Notes: generated by a model from the sequence alone, not told the origin. Positions 16,251 to 25,801 are shown, numbered from the stretch's first letter. The stretch: DNA of 64,000 nt from Rikenellaceae bacterium (GCA_015059945.1 SUZJ01000008.1:1-64000), one strand, 5' to 3'. Made by a program: numbers and translations.

Positions 16251-17534
16251 ATGAGCACTACTCACAACAAAGAAAACCAAACCTCAATGCCCCTGCCCGA
16301 GGTCAAACGCCTCGATATGGCCGCCAAACCACGTCGAGTTGCGTGGTGGCTCAGGCCCATTATGTGGCTCGCCTCGTTTCCCGTGACGTGGCTACACCGC
16401 ACCCGCATTGAGCGCGTAAATATGGAGGGCGTCAAGAGGCCCTACCTGTTGCTCTGCAACCACAACGCCTTCTACGACTTTATGGTGGCAGTCAAGGCAA
16501 CCTTCCCCAACCAAGCCTACTACATTGTGGCCATCGACGGCTTCGTTGGCATTGGCGGACTGCTCCACTGGCTTATGGCCCGCGTGGGCTGCATACCCAA
16601 GCGCAAGTTTACGAGCGACACCCGTCTGGTGAGGCAGCTGCGCGAGGTGGCCGACAAGAAGAAGATTGTGGCCTTCTATCCCGAGGCTCGCTACTCGCTC
16701 TGCGGCACCAACGCCATTCTGCCACCCTCGCTGGGTAAGCTGGTAAAGATGCTCAAACTGCCCGTCGTAACCCTCATCACCCAGGGTAACCACATCAACT
16801 CGCCCTTCTGGCACACCGGCGACCGTCTGATTAAGACCAAAGCCACGATGAAAAAAATCCTCACAGCCGAGCAGGTCGAGCAGATGGACTACAACCAGAT
16901 TATGGAGGTCATCGACCGCGAGTTCTACTACGACGACTTTGCTTGGCAGCGCGACAACCAGATACGTATGGTCAAGAAGAATCGTGCCGAGGGGCTGCAC
17001 CGCGTTCTCTACCAGTGCCCCCACTGCGGCAAAGAGTATCGTATGGCCTCTGAGGGTGCCGAGTTGTGGTGTAAAGAGTGTGGCCACCGCTGGTGGATGA
17101 ACGAGTATGGCCAGTTGGAGGCTACCGAGGGCGAGAGCTACTATCCCCACATTCCCAACTGGTACGAGTGGCAGCGCCAAAATGTGCGCCGCGAGGTCGA
17201 TGCAGGTACCTATGGCATCACCGTCAAGGCCGATGTGCGCTCGCTGCCCAACCCTCGCAGGTTTATCGACGTTGGCGAGGCAACTTTTACCCACGATATG
17301 AAGGGATTTAGGCTCGATGGCGACTTCGATGGTATGGAGTACAACCTGACCATCCCTGCCAAAGCTCGCTACTCGATACACATCGAGTACGACTACCGCA
17401 AGTGGCACCGCGACTGCATCGACCTGAGCACCCTTACGGATACTATGTTTGTATTCCCTCAGGGCGAGGACTTCTCGGTTACGAAGATGTCGCTTGCGTG
17501 CGAAGAGATTTACAAGAAGCTCAACAACGAGTAG
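16251..17534 (+). CDS. PlsC-family acyltransferase with C-terminal zinc ribbon
   Basis: This 427-residue protein has the acyltransferase active site H(x4)D in NHNAFYDF (His71, Asp76) and the glycerol-phosphate motif FYPEARYS (Glu145; PEG[ST] in most PlsC). It probably moves an acyl group to a lipid or sugar acceptor at the inner membrane. After about residue 250 a zinc ribbon follows (Cys256, 259, 274, 277), and then a beta-rich tail of about 150 residues. The tail is not part of standard lysophosphatidate acyltransferases, which are near 250 residues. The start at 16251 is chosen because it follows the -7 box and the preceding residues look untranslated. The substrate is unknown. Confidence 0.8.
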   Translation: MSTTHNKENQTSMPLPEVKRLDMAAKPRRVAWWLRPIMWLASFPVTWLHRTRIERVNMEGVKRPYLLLCNHNAFYDFMVAVKATFPNQAYYIVAIDGFVGIGGLLHWLMARVGCIPKRKFTSDTRLVRQLREVADKKKIVAFYPEARYSLCGTNAILPPSLGKLVKMLKLPVVTLITQGNHINSPFWHTGDRLIKTKATMKKILTAEQVEQMDYNQIMEVIDREFYYDDFAWQRDNQIRMVKKNRAEGLHRVLYQCPHCGKEYRMASEGAELWCKECGHRWWMNEYGQLEATEGESYYPHIPNWYEWQRQNVRREVDAGTYGITVKADVRSLPNPRRFIDVGEATFTHDMKGFRLDGDFDGMEYNLTIPAKARYSIHIEYDYRKWHRDCIDLSTLTDTMFVFPQGEDFSVTKMSLACEEIYKKLNNE

Positions 17535-17544
17535 CATCACCCAC

Positions 17545-17586
17545 ACAAGAGAGGCTCGGCAAGTGTGATTGCCGAGCCTCTCTTGT
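17545..17586. terminator. Bidirectional terminator hairpin
   Basis: A perfect stem of about 18 bp (arm containing AGAGAGGCTCGGC) with a 6-nt loop lies between the convergent acyltransferase and nucleoside kinase genes. The 3' arm runs into a T-rich tail. Confidence 0.85.
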
Positions 17587-17590
17587 TCTT

Positions 17591-17635
17591 TCACTAAGGT
17601 CATTAAGGCCCCTAAAATCCTTAAAACCCCTAATA
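17591..17635. repeat. Nonamer array, 5 units, overlapping a stop codon
   Basis: Five 9-bp units (TCACTAAGG, TCATTAAGG, CCCCTAAAA and two variants) run into the TAG stop of the nucleoside kinase gene (17630-17632). The first units match those opening the arrays at 29425, 46896 and 62445. Confidence 0.75.
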
Positions 17636-19297
17636 GGTAAAGCTACTGCCACCGATAAACTCTCTCAGCAGCGAGGTGGGCGGAATCTCCTCGGTGCGGA
17701 ACTCGGTAAAGTTGTCGAGGAATTTGAGCAGTCGCTGCGCCTCGCCATACTCCTCCATAGTGTCGGGCACCTCGTGCAGCAGTGGCTCGACAAACCTTTT
17801 CAGCACGGGTATCTCATAGAAGAGCGACGAGTTGAACATCACATCGGCATTCTCCTGATAGGGGAATATATGCTTCTCCTCGCCCCTGCGCACACTCTGC
17901 CAGCGTTTAAGGGTAGCCCCTGCCGAGGTGCCACGATAGGCGTTGTCGCGCACGATGCGTCGAATAAGGCGGTTGTCGGTGGTGGGGATACGCGAGAGGT
18001 TGTCCATCGAAATGGAGGTAAAGCACGACAGGTAAATCTTAAATTTGTAATGCTCCGAAATCTCGGCCGTAAGGCGTGGATTGAGTCCGTGTATGCCCTC
18101 AACCACAAGTATTGAGTTGGGCCCCAGAGTGAGGGGCTTGTCGTGCCATTGGCGACGACCGGTTATGAAGTCATAGCGGGGTATGTCTACGGTCTTGCCC
18201 GCAAACAGCGCAGTCAGGTGCTCGTTGAAGGTCTTGATGTCCAGAGCATCGATACTCTCAAAGTCGTAGTCGCCATTGCTGTCGCGCGGGGTATTCTCGC
18301 GGTCTACAAAGTAGTCGTCGAGCGAAATCATAACGGGTTGCAGACCAAGTATTCGTAGCTGTATACCCAGTCGCTTGGAGAAGGTGGTCTTGCCACTCGA
18401 TGAGGGTCCCGAAACGAGCACCAGTTTGGTGCCACGATGGCGATGTGCCTCGGCCACGCGGTCGGCCACCTCGGCCAGCTTCTTCTCGTGGAAAGCCTCG
18501 GCAACCTTAATCAGGTCGCTACCGTCGCCCTCGGCAATCTTGCGGTTCAGTTGGCCTATGTGGGCCACACCCATAACCTCTACCCAATCTTTGAACTGCT
18601 GGAATACGTCGAACATCTTGTCCTGCGCAATCATAGGCTCCAACTTGTCGGGCGAGGTGCGCTGGGGTATGGCAATGTAGATACCGTTGTAATATACGGC
18701 CAGGTCGTAGAGGTGCAAGTAGCCCGTCGAGGGGGCCAGAGCACCATAGAAGTAGCCCGCCATATCGTCAATCTTGTAGACCGTAACGTAGAGGTGGGGG
18801 CGCGAAGAGAGAATCTCAATCTTGTCCTCAAACCCCAAGTTGCGATATGTTTCGATGGCCTCGTCGTGCAACATCTTGTGGCGCACAATGGGCAGGTTGG
18901 CAGCAATCAGCTCGTCCATACGTCGCTTAATCGAGGCAACCACCTCGGGCGTAGAGACAATGCCCTCAATCTCGCAATAGAAGCCTCTCGATACCGACTG
19001 GGTAATCTTGAAGGTGTGGTCGGGATAGAGGTCGTGCACAGCCTTGTGCAGCGTAATGAACAGGGTGCGCTGATACACCCTCATACCCGCAAAGTGGGTT
19101 ATGTCGATGAACTTTACCGACACAGGGTCGGCAATCCTATAGTCCAGCTCTCGGATTGAGTTATTTACATAGGCCGCCAGATAGGGGTGCCCATTTTCGT
19201 TACCAATTTGCGCTGCCACCTCGGCCAGCGAGGTGCCCCACGCCACTTCCAATGTGCCCTGAATGTTTTGGCACACTATCTTTACTCTCTTGTCCAT
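17630..19297 (-). CDS. TGS-domain nucleoside (uridine-type) kinase
   Basis: The 555-residue protein has three parts. A TGS-like domain (1-65) resembles that of threonyl-tRNA synthetase. Next is a region like the ThrRS second additional domain (~70-200, with HKAVHDLYPDHTFKI). The C-terminal part is a uridine-kinase fold with P-loop GPSSSGKTT (297-305) and SLDDYF. It should phosphorylate a nucleoside or related metabolite; these architectures are annotated as nucleoside kinases in many anaerobes but the substrate is not settled. It is a single gene, divergent from the 5'-nucleotidase gene, with a -7 box at 19338-19345. Confidence 0.88.
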   Translation of the reverse strand: MDKRVKIVCQNIQGTLEVAWGTSLAEVAAQIGNENGHPYLAAYVNNSIRELDYRIADPVSVKFIDITHFAGMRVYQRTLFITLHKAVHDLYPDHTFKITQSVSRGFYCEIEGIVSTPEVVASIKRRMDELIAANLPIVRHKMLHDEAIETYRNLGFEDKIEILSSRPHLYVTVYKIDDMAGYFYGALAPSTGYLHLYDLAVYYNGIYIAIPQRTSPDKLEPMIAQDKMFDVFQQFKDWVEVMGVAHIGQLNRKIAEGDGSDLIKVAEAFHEKKLAEVADRVAEAHRHRGTKLVLVSGPSSSGKTTFSKRLGIQLRILGLQPVMISLDDYFVDRENTPRDSNGDYDFESIDALDIKTFNEHLTALFAGKTVDIPRYDFITGRRQWHDKPLTLGPNSILVVEGIHGLNPRLTAEISEHYKFKIYLSCFTSISMDNLSRIPTTDNRLIRRIVRDNAYRGTSAGATLKRWQSVRRGEEKHIFPYQENADVMFNSSLFYEIPVLKRFVEPLLHEVPDTMEEYGEAQRLLKFLDNFTEFRTEEIPPTSLLREFIGGSSFTY

Positions 19298-19337
19298 AGG
19301 GTAAGGTTGTTATAGTTTTAATCGGGTAGTCTTGTCC

Positions 19338-19345
19338 CAAAGTTA
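19338..19345 (-). promoter_or_regulatory. -7 promoter box for the nucleoside kinase
   Basis: The minus strand reads TAACTTTG, about 40 bp before the ATG at 19297. It lies only 12 bp from the opposite-facing box at 19358, so the two promoters overlap. Confidence 0.45.
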
Positions 19346-19357
19346 AAAAAATAATAG

Positions 19358-19365
19358 TAATTTTG
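19358..19365 (+). promoter_or_regulatory. -7 promoter box for the 5'-nucleotidase
   Basis: TAATTTTG fits TAnnTTTG. A TTG at 19332-19334 is 23 bp upstream, slightly long. The leader to 19400 would be about 28 nt. Confidence 0.45.
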
Positions 19366-19399
19366 TGCTATTGTTAACGATTTTATTTCAACCTACACT

Positions 19400-20830
19400 A
19401 TGCGTACCAACCGTTTTTCACTTTTTGCAACACTTTTTGCGACAATTTTCGCCATCAGCAGTTGCGCCCCCAAGAGCCAAAATCTGATTATTATCTCTAC
19501 CAGCGACATCCACTCGGCCATAGACCGACTGCCCCAGTTGGCTACGCTCATTGACCAGGCCCACGCCCAAGATACGGCCCAGGTGTTTGTGGTCGATGCG
19601 GGCGACCGCTGGACTGGCAACGCCTATGTTGATATGGCTACCCACGCAGGTCAGCCCATAATCGAGCAGATGAACCGCCTCGGTTATGACGTCGCTACCA
19701 TAGGCAACCACGAGTTCGATATGGGCCTCGACACCCTGCAAGCACGCATAGATGATGCCGAGTTTGACGTGGTGCTGGCCAACGTAAACACCGGCACTAC
19801 CCCCCTCAAACAGCCCAAACCCTACGTTATCAAACGTGCAAGGGGCGTGAAGGTGGGCTTCTTGGGCATAGTGACCAACTACGCCAACGGCCACCCCGAC
19901 GGCGACGATCCAACATTTGTCGGCACCGAGTTCTACTCGCCCGAGCAGACTGCCGAGCGCTATGGTGCCGAGCTGCGTAGCAAGAGCGATGTTATGGTGG
20001 TCATCTCGCACTGCGGCCTCGACCGCGACACTACCAACGTGGCCAGCTCGTTCCCCTATGCCGACCTTATCATCAGCGGCCACACCCACGAGTGCTACGA
20101 CGGCAAGGCCGAGGGTGTACAGGTAATCCAGGGTAACAACAAACTCCGCGCCGTAGGCCTTACGACCATCAAGGTCGAGAAGGGCAAGGTAGTAGACATC
20201 CAGAGCCGCTTCATCGACCTGCCCGCCGAGGGCAAGGCCAGCGTGGCTGCCGAGGTTGAGGCTTACAAACAAGCCCCCTACCTTATCGAGAGCATCGGTA
20301 CCCTCACTGCCGAGGCTAACAAAACAGGCCTTGCACAACTGATGACCGACACCGGTCGCCAAACCGTAGGCACCGACTTGGGCTTCTACCACATTGGCGG
20401 CACCCGCATAGGCCACCTTCCTGCAGGCGAGGTCAAGAGGGCTACAATATACGAGCTCGAGCCCTTCAAGAGTTATCTGGTCATTACCAAGATGACACTG
20501 GCCCAGATTGAGGAGATGATTATCAACAAGTTCAACGACACGACCAACTACAAAGAGTCGCACCGCGTAGACCTCATACCCTCGGGCCTCACATATACTA
20601 TCTATACCGATGCCAAGGGCGATGCCGTAAGGGTTGACCTGCGCCCCGAGGTCAAAAAGGAAGTCTATACCGTAGCCATATCGGACTACGTCTACGGCAA
20701 TAAGACCTATAAGTACACCCGCCAACCCGAGGATGGTCGCACCGAACTGGTCACCGACTACCTTATCGACCTCTTCTCACGTGGCCCCGTAACCCCCGAC
20801 AACGCCCCCCGCGGCTTCATCGCCCGATAA
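19400..20830 (+). CDS. 5'-nucleotidase / metallophosphatase lipoprotein
   Basis: This 476-residue exported enzyme has a signal peptide with lipobox AISSC (Cys22). The calcineurin-like metal motifs follow in order: STSDIHS, DAGDRWTGN, GNHEFDMG, SHCGLDRD and SGHTHE. The C-terminal half is the 5'-nucleotidase substrate domain (GTRIGHLPAG, then YELEPFKSYLV). It probably removes phosphate from nucleotides or related compounds outside the inner membrane. It is slightly shorter than typical UshA but both domains are present. Its neighbours are a nucleoside kinase and ndk, which suggests a nucleotide-salvage grouping. Confidence 0.9.
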   Translation: MRTNRFSLFATLFATIFAISSCAPKSQNLIIISTSDIHSAIDRLPQLATLIDQAHAQDTAQVFVVDAGDRWTGNAYVDMATHAGQPIIEQMNRLGYDVATIGNHEFDMGLDTLQARIDDAEFDVVLANVNTGTTPLKQPKPYVIKRARGVKVGFLGIVTNYANGHPDGDDPTFVGTEFYSPEQTAERYGAELRSKSDVMVVISHCGLDRDTTNVASSFPYADLIISGHTHECYDGKAEGVQVIQGNNKLRAVGLTTIKVEKGKVVDIQSRFIDLPAEGKASVAAEVEAYKQAPYLIESIGTLTAEANKTGLAQLMTDTGRQTVGTDLGFYHIGGTRIGHLPAGEVKRATIYELEPFKSYLVITKMTLAQIEEMIINKFNDTTNYKESHRVDLIPSGLTYTIYTDAKGDAVRVDLRPEVKKEVYTVAISDYVYGNKTYKYTRQPEDGRTELVTDYLIDLFSRGPVTPDNAPRGFIAR

Positions 20831-20864
20831 GTGTGTTGGCCTTCGCCGCTCGGACTTTTTTGTC

Positions 20865-20899
20865 GCTTTTTTGTAAAAAAGGGACTGCACCACCTTTTG
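20865..20899. repeat. TTTTTGTAAAAA-type dispersed repeat, diverged copy
   Basis: This stretch has TTTTTTGTAAAAAA, then CTGCACCA and CCTTTT. It resembles the better-matched copies at 33501-33540 and (inverted) 47208-47244. It lies upstream of ndk. Confidence 0.5.
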
Positions 20900-20945
20900 G
20901 CTCAGAGTTTGCGTGGAGTGTTGGCAGACCAACAATCGACCAACT

Positions 20946-21356
20946 ATGAGAGAGCGCACTTTTGCCATAATAAAGCCCGATGCTGTGGCCGACCGCAAGG
21001 TAGGCAAGATTATAGATGCCCTACTGAGCGAGGGGTTTGACATCGTAGAGATGCGCCAAGTGGTGCTCGACCGTCCCTCGGCCGAGAGGTTCTATGCCAC
21101 CCACGCGGGCAAGCGTTTCTATGCCGACTTGGTCGATTTTATGACCAGTGGCCCCATTGTGGCCCTGCAAGTCGAGGGCGAAGATGCCGTGGCCCACTTG
21201 CGCAACTTTGTGGGCACCACAAATCCGCGCACAGCAGCACGTGGCACCCTGCGTCGTCGCTTTGGCACCTCGTCGCTCCGCAACGCCATTCACGCCAGCG
21301 ACTCTCCGGGCAATGCAGCATTGGAGGCGGCTCAGTTCTTTGCGCCCCCAAAATAA
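20946..21356 (+). CDS. ndk: Nucleoside diphosphate kinase
   Basis: Ndk equilibrates nucleoside di- and triphosphates by a phosphohistidine. The 136-residue protein starts MRERTFAIIKPDAV, has the conserved NPRTAARGTLR and the active-site histidine in NAIHASDSP (His116). The start at 20946 matches the family N-terminus; upstream in-frame residues do not. The gap to the preceding 5'-nucleotidase gene is 115 bp and contains a dispersed repeat. Confidence 0.96.
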   Translation: MRERTFAIIKPDAVADRKVGKIIDALLSEGFDIVEMRQVVLDRPSAERFYATHAGKRFYADLVDFMTSGPIVALQVEGEDAVAHLRNFVGTTNPRTAARGTLRRRFGTSSLRNAIHASDSPGNAALEAAQFFAPPK

Positions 21357-21377
21357 AAATCAGATATTTAAGGCAGA

Positions 21378-22514
21378 TTATCGCCCCATAAGGTTGGCCC
21401 CAAAGAAGGCGGCCACTTGGGCTTGCATCTGCTTGCCAAAGTAGTGGGGCGAGTCGGGATAGATTGTGCAAGTAAGTCGGTCGGTAGCCCCCTGCGAGCT
21501 CCACACCCTCTGCATCTTGTCGTAGGCCTCCGCAACCCCTGCGGGGAAGAGTTTGTCCTTGGCGCCTGAGATGAAGAGTGCCGCCCCAGGGCAGGCAAGC
21601 GAAGCCACATCGGGATTGTCGAGCCAGCGGCTGAGCATTGGCACCTGCATCGTAAAGGCCGAGCCACCTTTGAGTTCGTTATTTCCGGCCGCCAGTAGTG
21701 CATCGCTTGTGGCCATCCAGCAGATAGAGGCTACGGCTGCAACCTTGTCGCTCAGGGCTGCGGCCATCCAAGCCCTATGACCACCCATCGAGTGGCCGTA
21801 GAGGCCAATGCGCTCGGGGTCTACAAACTCTTGTGCGGCCAGAAAGTCGATACTCCTAAGGTCATCCCAAGTAATTATGCCACACAGCGTTGTACCCATT
21901 TTCAGGCAGTTACTCGCCAGGGCTTGCTGGGTATTGTAGCGTGTCTGTCGGCCATCGGCTCCCTCGCCACGATTGCCCCACAGCAGTGCATCAATGGCCA
22001 GCACCACATAGCCCTGCTGGGCAAACCAGTCGCCCGTATATACTCCGTCGTAGCACTTTGTGAGCCACTCGTTGGCCTCGGCCACCACCTCGGCACTCTC
22101 GCCAATGGGCCTAATCATCTTCTCCTTGCCTATCGAGAACTTGGCTCCGTGGTCGTGCAGAGCCACCAATGCGGGGTGAGGCCCCTCTGTATCGGGTACC
22201 AGCAGGTAGGCCACAATGTGGTTGTCGGCCGACACCTCAAAGCTTATCTTGTGGGCCTTATAGCCTGTGCGCTGCTCGGTGCAGAGCACTTGGTAGGTGG
22301 TCGATGTTGGGGCCTCGGGTGCAATACCCATCAGCTCCGTAACCTTGGCCCTCGCCTCGGCTCGCCACTGGTCAAAGTCGCCCTCGCCACTCCACGCCAG
22401 GGGGTAGTCGGTCAGCGGCTCCCACCCTCGCGGCAGCAGTCCCACGACCTCTTGGGCCGCAGCACCGCCACACATCCATAGCGTAGCAACCAGTATGGCA
22501 AGCAGGCGTTTCAA
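21378..22514 (-). CDS. Secreted alpha/beta hydrolase (dienelactone hydrolase / acetyl xylan esterase-like)
   Basis: The 378-residue protein has a Sec signal peptide (MKRLLAILVATLWMCGGAAA) and an alpha/beta hydrolase core. The nucleophile elbow is GHSMGGH (Ser242); the acid is probably Asp320 in SGAKDKLF and the base His357 in DSPHYF. The N-terminal part (FDQWRAEARAKVTELMG) is like that of large-subunit esterases acting on carbohydrates. It likely deacylates a glycan or other ester in the periplasm; the substrate is not evident. The gene is 14 bp from the GT117 gene upstream and is probably in the same operon. Confidence 0.8.
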   Translation of the reverse strand: MKRLLAILVATLWMCGGAAAQEVVGLLPRGWEPLTDYPLAWSGEGDFDQWRAEARAKVTELMGIAPEAPTSTTYQVLCTEQRTGYKAHKISFEVSADNHIVAYLLVPDTEGPHPALVALHDHGAKFSIGKEKMIRPIGESAEVVAEANEWLTKCYDGVYTGDWFAQQGYVVLAIDALLWGNRGEGADGRQTRYNTQQALASNCLKMGTTLCGIITWDDLRSIDFLAAQEFVDPERIGLYGHSMGGHRAWMAAALSDKVAAVASICWMATSDALLAAGNNELKGGSAFTMQVPMLSRWLDNPDVASLACPGAALFISGAKDKLFPAGVAEAYDKMQRVWSSQGATDRLTCTIYPDSPHYFGKQMQAQVAAFFGANLMGR

Positions 22515-22528
22515 CTCGAACAGCTGTT

Positions 22529-25500
22529 CTATTCGTTATACGAGGGGTTTATGACTGTTTCGACCTCGGCCTCGGCGGGAACAATGAAGATGCCCTCTAT
22601 ACTGTCGAGGAATTCATCGCGTGTGCCGTCGTGAACGGGGGTAATGTTGCTCTCGGGGGTACCCTGCTCGTTGCGAGTCATACCGAGGAACAGCTCGGCA
22701 ATCTCCAAGCTCTTGTCGCACTCGGCCACCAACTCCATACGGTCGTTGGGCAACAGCAGTGAGTAGGTCAGGTGTTCGAGGTACTTAAACTCATCGAGCA
22801 ACTCATCGGTGATGTAGTCCTGCTTGTTGTCGGGGAAGGTGAAGTAGTAGTAGAGCTTCTGGGTGATGTCGTGTGCAAAATGACGTGCCAGAGCGTCGCC
22901 CTTGTCGGTAGCCCCTGCCATATAGTAGGCGTCAATCAGGGGGAACGACTGGTAGTTGTGGGGCATTTGCGAGAGTGGCAGCTCTTCCATCACTCGGTCG
23001 AGTACCTCAACAGCCTTGTCGTTCTTGCCTTCGAGAGCCAACTGCTCGGCCAGGCGTGCAAAGCCGCCACGCACCTGGGTAGAGTTGATGTTGTAGCGCG
23101 AGAAGTTGTCGATATAAACGCTCTCGTCCTTCACATTACCATAGCGGGCGCGATTCATAAACACGTCGTAGAGGTAGTCGCTGTCGATGCGGCCAATCTC
23201 GGTTGCGCTCTCGTACTTGGTCTTGATAGGCACAAGTCGGTAGGCAAAGCCGTCGAACTGCAAGTAGTCGAGTATGCCTATATTTTTGAGCAGCGTGGGC
23301 TGAACAAAGTATATGGGCCTCTCCCAGTTGAAGTTAGCCAGCAGGTCGAGAATCATAAACTCGGGCTTCTCGAGGGTATTGCCCTTGATGTCGAGGTCGA
23401 TACTATCGAGAATAAGGGCCTCATCTTTGGGGTCTACGATGCCCGATTTGAGCACATTCTCCTTATTTACGGGCAGCGAGAGCTCGTGCTGGGGCAGGAA
23501 GTCGAACGAGAGGTCCTCGTCGTAGAAAATCTTGGTACCCTCGGCCTCGCTGCGCACAATGGCCATAGCCTGCTGGATGGGCACGCGGTAGTCTACCACA
23601 TCCTCAACAAAGATATAGTCGTTGGCATAGATATACTTCTCCTTAGGGAACGAGAATGGCACGGGCTCGCTGTCGTTGTACTTGTACTTCATCTCATCGA
23701 CATACCAGCCGCCACCCAAGTAGCTCTGGTTCATAATCCTCACGTCGGGCCTAATACCCTCAACCTCTTGGTTGTACCAGAGTGGGAAGGTGTCGTTGTC
23801 GCCAAAGTTGATGACTATCGAGTTGGGCAACATACAGTTCAGGTAGCTGTAACCCATATCCCTCATAACATAGCGGCCGCTGCGGTCGTGGTCGTCCCAG
23901 TTCTCGGCACAGAGTATGGTGGGCACGCTCAGGCAGAGCACCGTTGCCACCACTGCGGGCACCGCCTCGTTCTTCTTGCGGCCCAAGCGCTCAATCCACT
24001 CCTTCACAGCCACCACGCCCAAGCCAATCCACATACAGAAGGCATAGAACGAGCCTGCGTAGACGTAGTCCCTCTCGCGAGGCTCTCCTGGGGGCGAGTT
24101 GAAGTACACCACCAGCGCCACGCCCATCATCACAAACAGCCAAGCCACCACCGTAAAGTACCTCGGATTGCGGCCCAACTGCCACAGCAGACCTGCCAAG
24201 CCAAGCAGCAGAGGCAGGAAGTAGTAGTGGTTGCGCCCCTTGTTGTTGGCCATCTCATCGGGCAGGTTGTCCTGAGGGCCAATCATTGCCTCATCAAAGG
24301 GTTTTATGCCCGACATCCACTGTCCGTCGGTAATCTCGCCCACCGACTGGTTGTCGCTCTGGCGCCCTACGAAGTTCCACAAGAAGTAGCGCCAGTACAT
24401 AAAGCCCAGCTGGTAGTTGATGAAGTAGCGCACATTTTCGCCAAACGTGGGCACCTCGTAGACTTGGCCCTCGTGGCGAATCTTCTTGTTGCCCTTGACT
24501 CCGCCCCACGACTTGTAACCCTCGATGTGGTGCTCTTTGCTCGACCACATACGGGGGAAGATGCTCTTGAACTCATCGGGATAGGTATAGCCACTTACCA
24601 CCTTCTCGCCCACATACTTGCCCTTGTCATTGACATAGTATTTGGTCTTGTAGGTAACGTCCTCAATGGGGGCCGAGTAGGGCACGCCCGAGAGGATTGG
24701 TTGAGCCTCGTACTGCTCGCGGTTCAGCAGGTAGAGCAGCGAGTATGGGTTGTCGGGGTCGTTGGAGTTCATAGGAGGGTTGGCTGCCGCACGAATCAGC
24801 ACCGAGGCGTAGCTCGAGTAGCCAATGAGTATTACCGTCAGGCAGGTAACCAACAGGTTTGCCAGCTTGAGCCCCCTCTTTTGGGTGAGGTAGATGCCCA
24901 CGCCCAGAGCGCCAAACAGCAGCACCACATATATCGCAAAGCCTGCGTTTACGGGCAGCCCAATGCCGTTGAGCATACGGTCAAACCAAGCGCCCACCTG
25001 TGTAGTGTAGGGTATGATGATGCTATTGACAAACAGAATGAGCACACCACTCAGTGCGGTCATACCCAGCAGCCCCTTCCAACTGACCTTGGCTGTCTTG
25101 CGGAAGTAGTAGACAAATGCCAGCGCGGGGATGGTGAGCAGGTTGAGGATGTGGACACCAATCGATAGGCCCATCAGGTAGGCAATCAGCACCAACCAGC
25201 GCTCGTTGCCGGGCTCGTCGGCCACCTCTTCCCACTTGAGTATGGCCCAAAAGACCACCGCCGTCATCAGAGATGATAGGGCATAGACCTCGGCCTCGAC
25301 TGCCGAGAACCAGAAGGTGTCGGTAAAGGCGTAGGCCATAGCACCCACCAGGCCTGCACCTATGATGGTTATGGTCTGTCCTTTGGTAGGCACAGCACCC
25401 CTACGCACCAACATACGCAGTGCAATGTGGGTAATGGCCCAGAAGAGGAACATAATCGTGGCTGCCGCAGCCGTACACGACATAATGTTCACCATCAGCG

Positions 25501-25726
25501 CCACCTTCGTAACATCGCCAAAGGCAAACTGGGTAAAGAAGTTCGCAATCATCATAAAGAGGGGTGCCCCTGGGGGGTGACCAACCTCCAATTTGTACGA
25601 TGTGGGGATAAACTCGCCGCAGTCCCAAAAGCTGGCACTCGGCTCGGTGGTGAGAATGTAGACCAAGAGCGACACAAGGAATGTGCCCCAGCCCACGAGA
25701 TTGTTGATTTTCCTATACTGCTTCAT
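22529..25726 (-). CDS. DUF2723 / GT117-family polytopic membrane protein
   Basis: This 1065-residue protein starts with a multi-helix membrane domain (WGTFLVSLLVYILTTEPSASFWDCGEF). The signature ends with GHPPGAPLF at about residues 51-59 and is typical of the DUF2723 family, classed as glycosyltransferase family 117 and related to protein O-mannosyltransferases. About 10-12 hydrophobic segments are followed by a periplasmic region of about 450 residues ending in VINPSYNE. It may glycosylate exported proteins with a lipid-linked sugar; that is family-level knowledge, not shown here. It heads a likely two-gene unit with the esterase. Confidence 0.88.
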   Translation of the reverse strand: MKQYRKINNLVGWGTFLVSLLVYILTTEPSASFWDCGEFIPTSYKLEVGHPPGAPLFMMIANFFTQFAFGDVTKVALMVNIMSCTAAAATIMFLFWAITHIALRMLVRRGAVPTKGQTITIIGAGLVGAMAYAFTDTFWFSAVEAEVYALSSLMTAVVFWAILKWEEVADEPGNERWLVLIAYLMGLSIGVHILNLLTIPALAFVYYFRKTAKVSWKGLLGMTALSGVLILFVNSIIIPYTTQVGAWFDRMLNGIGLPVNAGFAIYVVLLFGALGVGIYLTQKRGLKLANLLVTCLTVILIGYSSYASVLIRAAANPPMNSNDPDNPYSLLYLLNREQYEAQPILSGVPYSAPIEDVTYKTKYYVNDKGKYVGEKVVSGYTYPDEFKSIFPRMWSSKEHHIEGYKSWGGVKGNKKIRHEGQVYEVPTFGENVRYFINYQLGFMYWRYFLWNFVGRQSDNQSVGEITDGQWMSGIKPFDEAMIGPQDNLPDEMANNKGRNHYYFLPLLLGLAGLLWQLGRNPRYFTVVAWLFVMMGVALVVYFNSPPGEPRERDYVYAGSFYAFCMWIGLGVVAVKEWIERLGRKKNEAVPAVVATVLCLSVPTILCAENWDDHDRSGRYVMRDMGYSYLNCMLPNSIVINFGDNDTFPLWYNQEVEGIRPDVRIMNQSYLGGGWYVDEMKYKYNDSEPVPFSFPKEKYIYANDYIFVEDVVDYRVPIQQAMAIVRSEAEGTKIFYDEDLSFDFLPQHELSLPVNKENVLKSGIVDPKDEALILDSIDLDIKGNTLEKPEFMILDLLANFNWERPIYFVQPTLLKNIGILDYLQFDGFAYRLVPIKTKYESATEIGRIDSDYLYDVFMNRARYGNVKDESVYIDNFSRYNINSTQVRGGFARLAEQLALEGKNDKAVEVLDRVMEELPLSQMPHNYQSFPLIDAYYMAGATDKGDALARHFAHDITQKLYYYFTFPDNKQDYITDELLDEFKYLEHLTYSLLLPNDRMELVAECDKSLEIAELFLGMTRNEQGTPESNITPVHDGTRDEFLDSIEGIFIVPAEAEVETVINPSYNE

Positions 25727-25750
25727 AACTTACATATTCATATATCCGTT

Positions 25751-25784
25751 CAAAAATACGGCCTTACAAGTCAATAACGGCAAA
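25751..25784 (-). promoter_or_regulatory. Promoter for the GT117-type gene
   Basis: The minus strand has TATTTTTG (25758-25751) with TTTG (25784-25781) 22 bp upstream. Transcription would start near 25745, giving a leader of about 19 nt. Confidence 0.6.
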
Positions 25785-25793
25785 TAGTCATTA

Positions 25794-25801
25794 TAATTTT
25801 G
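25794..25801 (+). promoter_or_regulatory. -7 promoter box for cysS
   Basis: TAATTTTG matches the consensus, with a leader of about 58 nt to the ATG at 25867. It is divergent from the promoter at 25751-25784. Confidence 0.45.

Noticed and set aside
22772-25168. Long open frame on the plus strand opposite the GT117-type gene
   Set aside because: The protein on the minus strand has clear family motifs; the opposite frame is open only because the codon choice leaves few stops on the other strand. Similar antisense frames opposite dnaE, mutA, mutB and ricT were dropped for the same reason.
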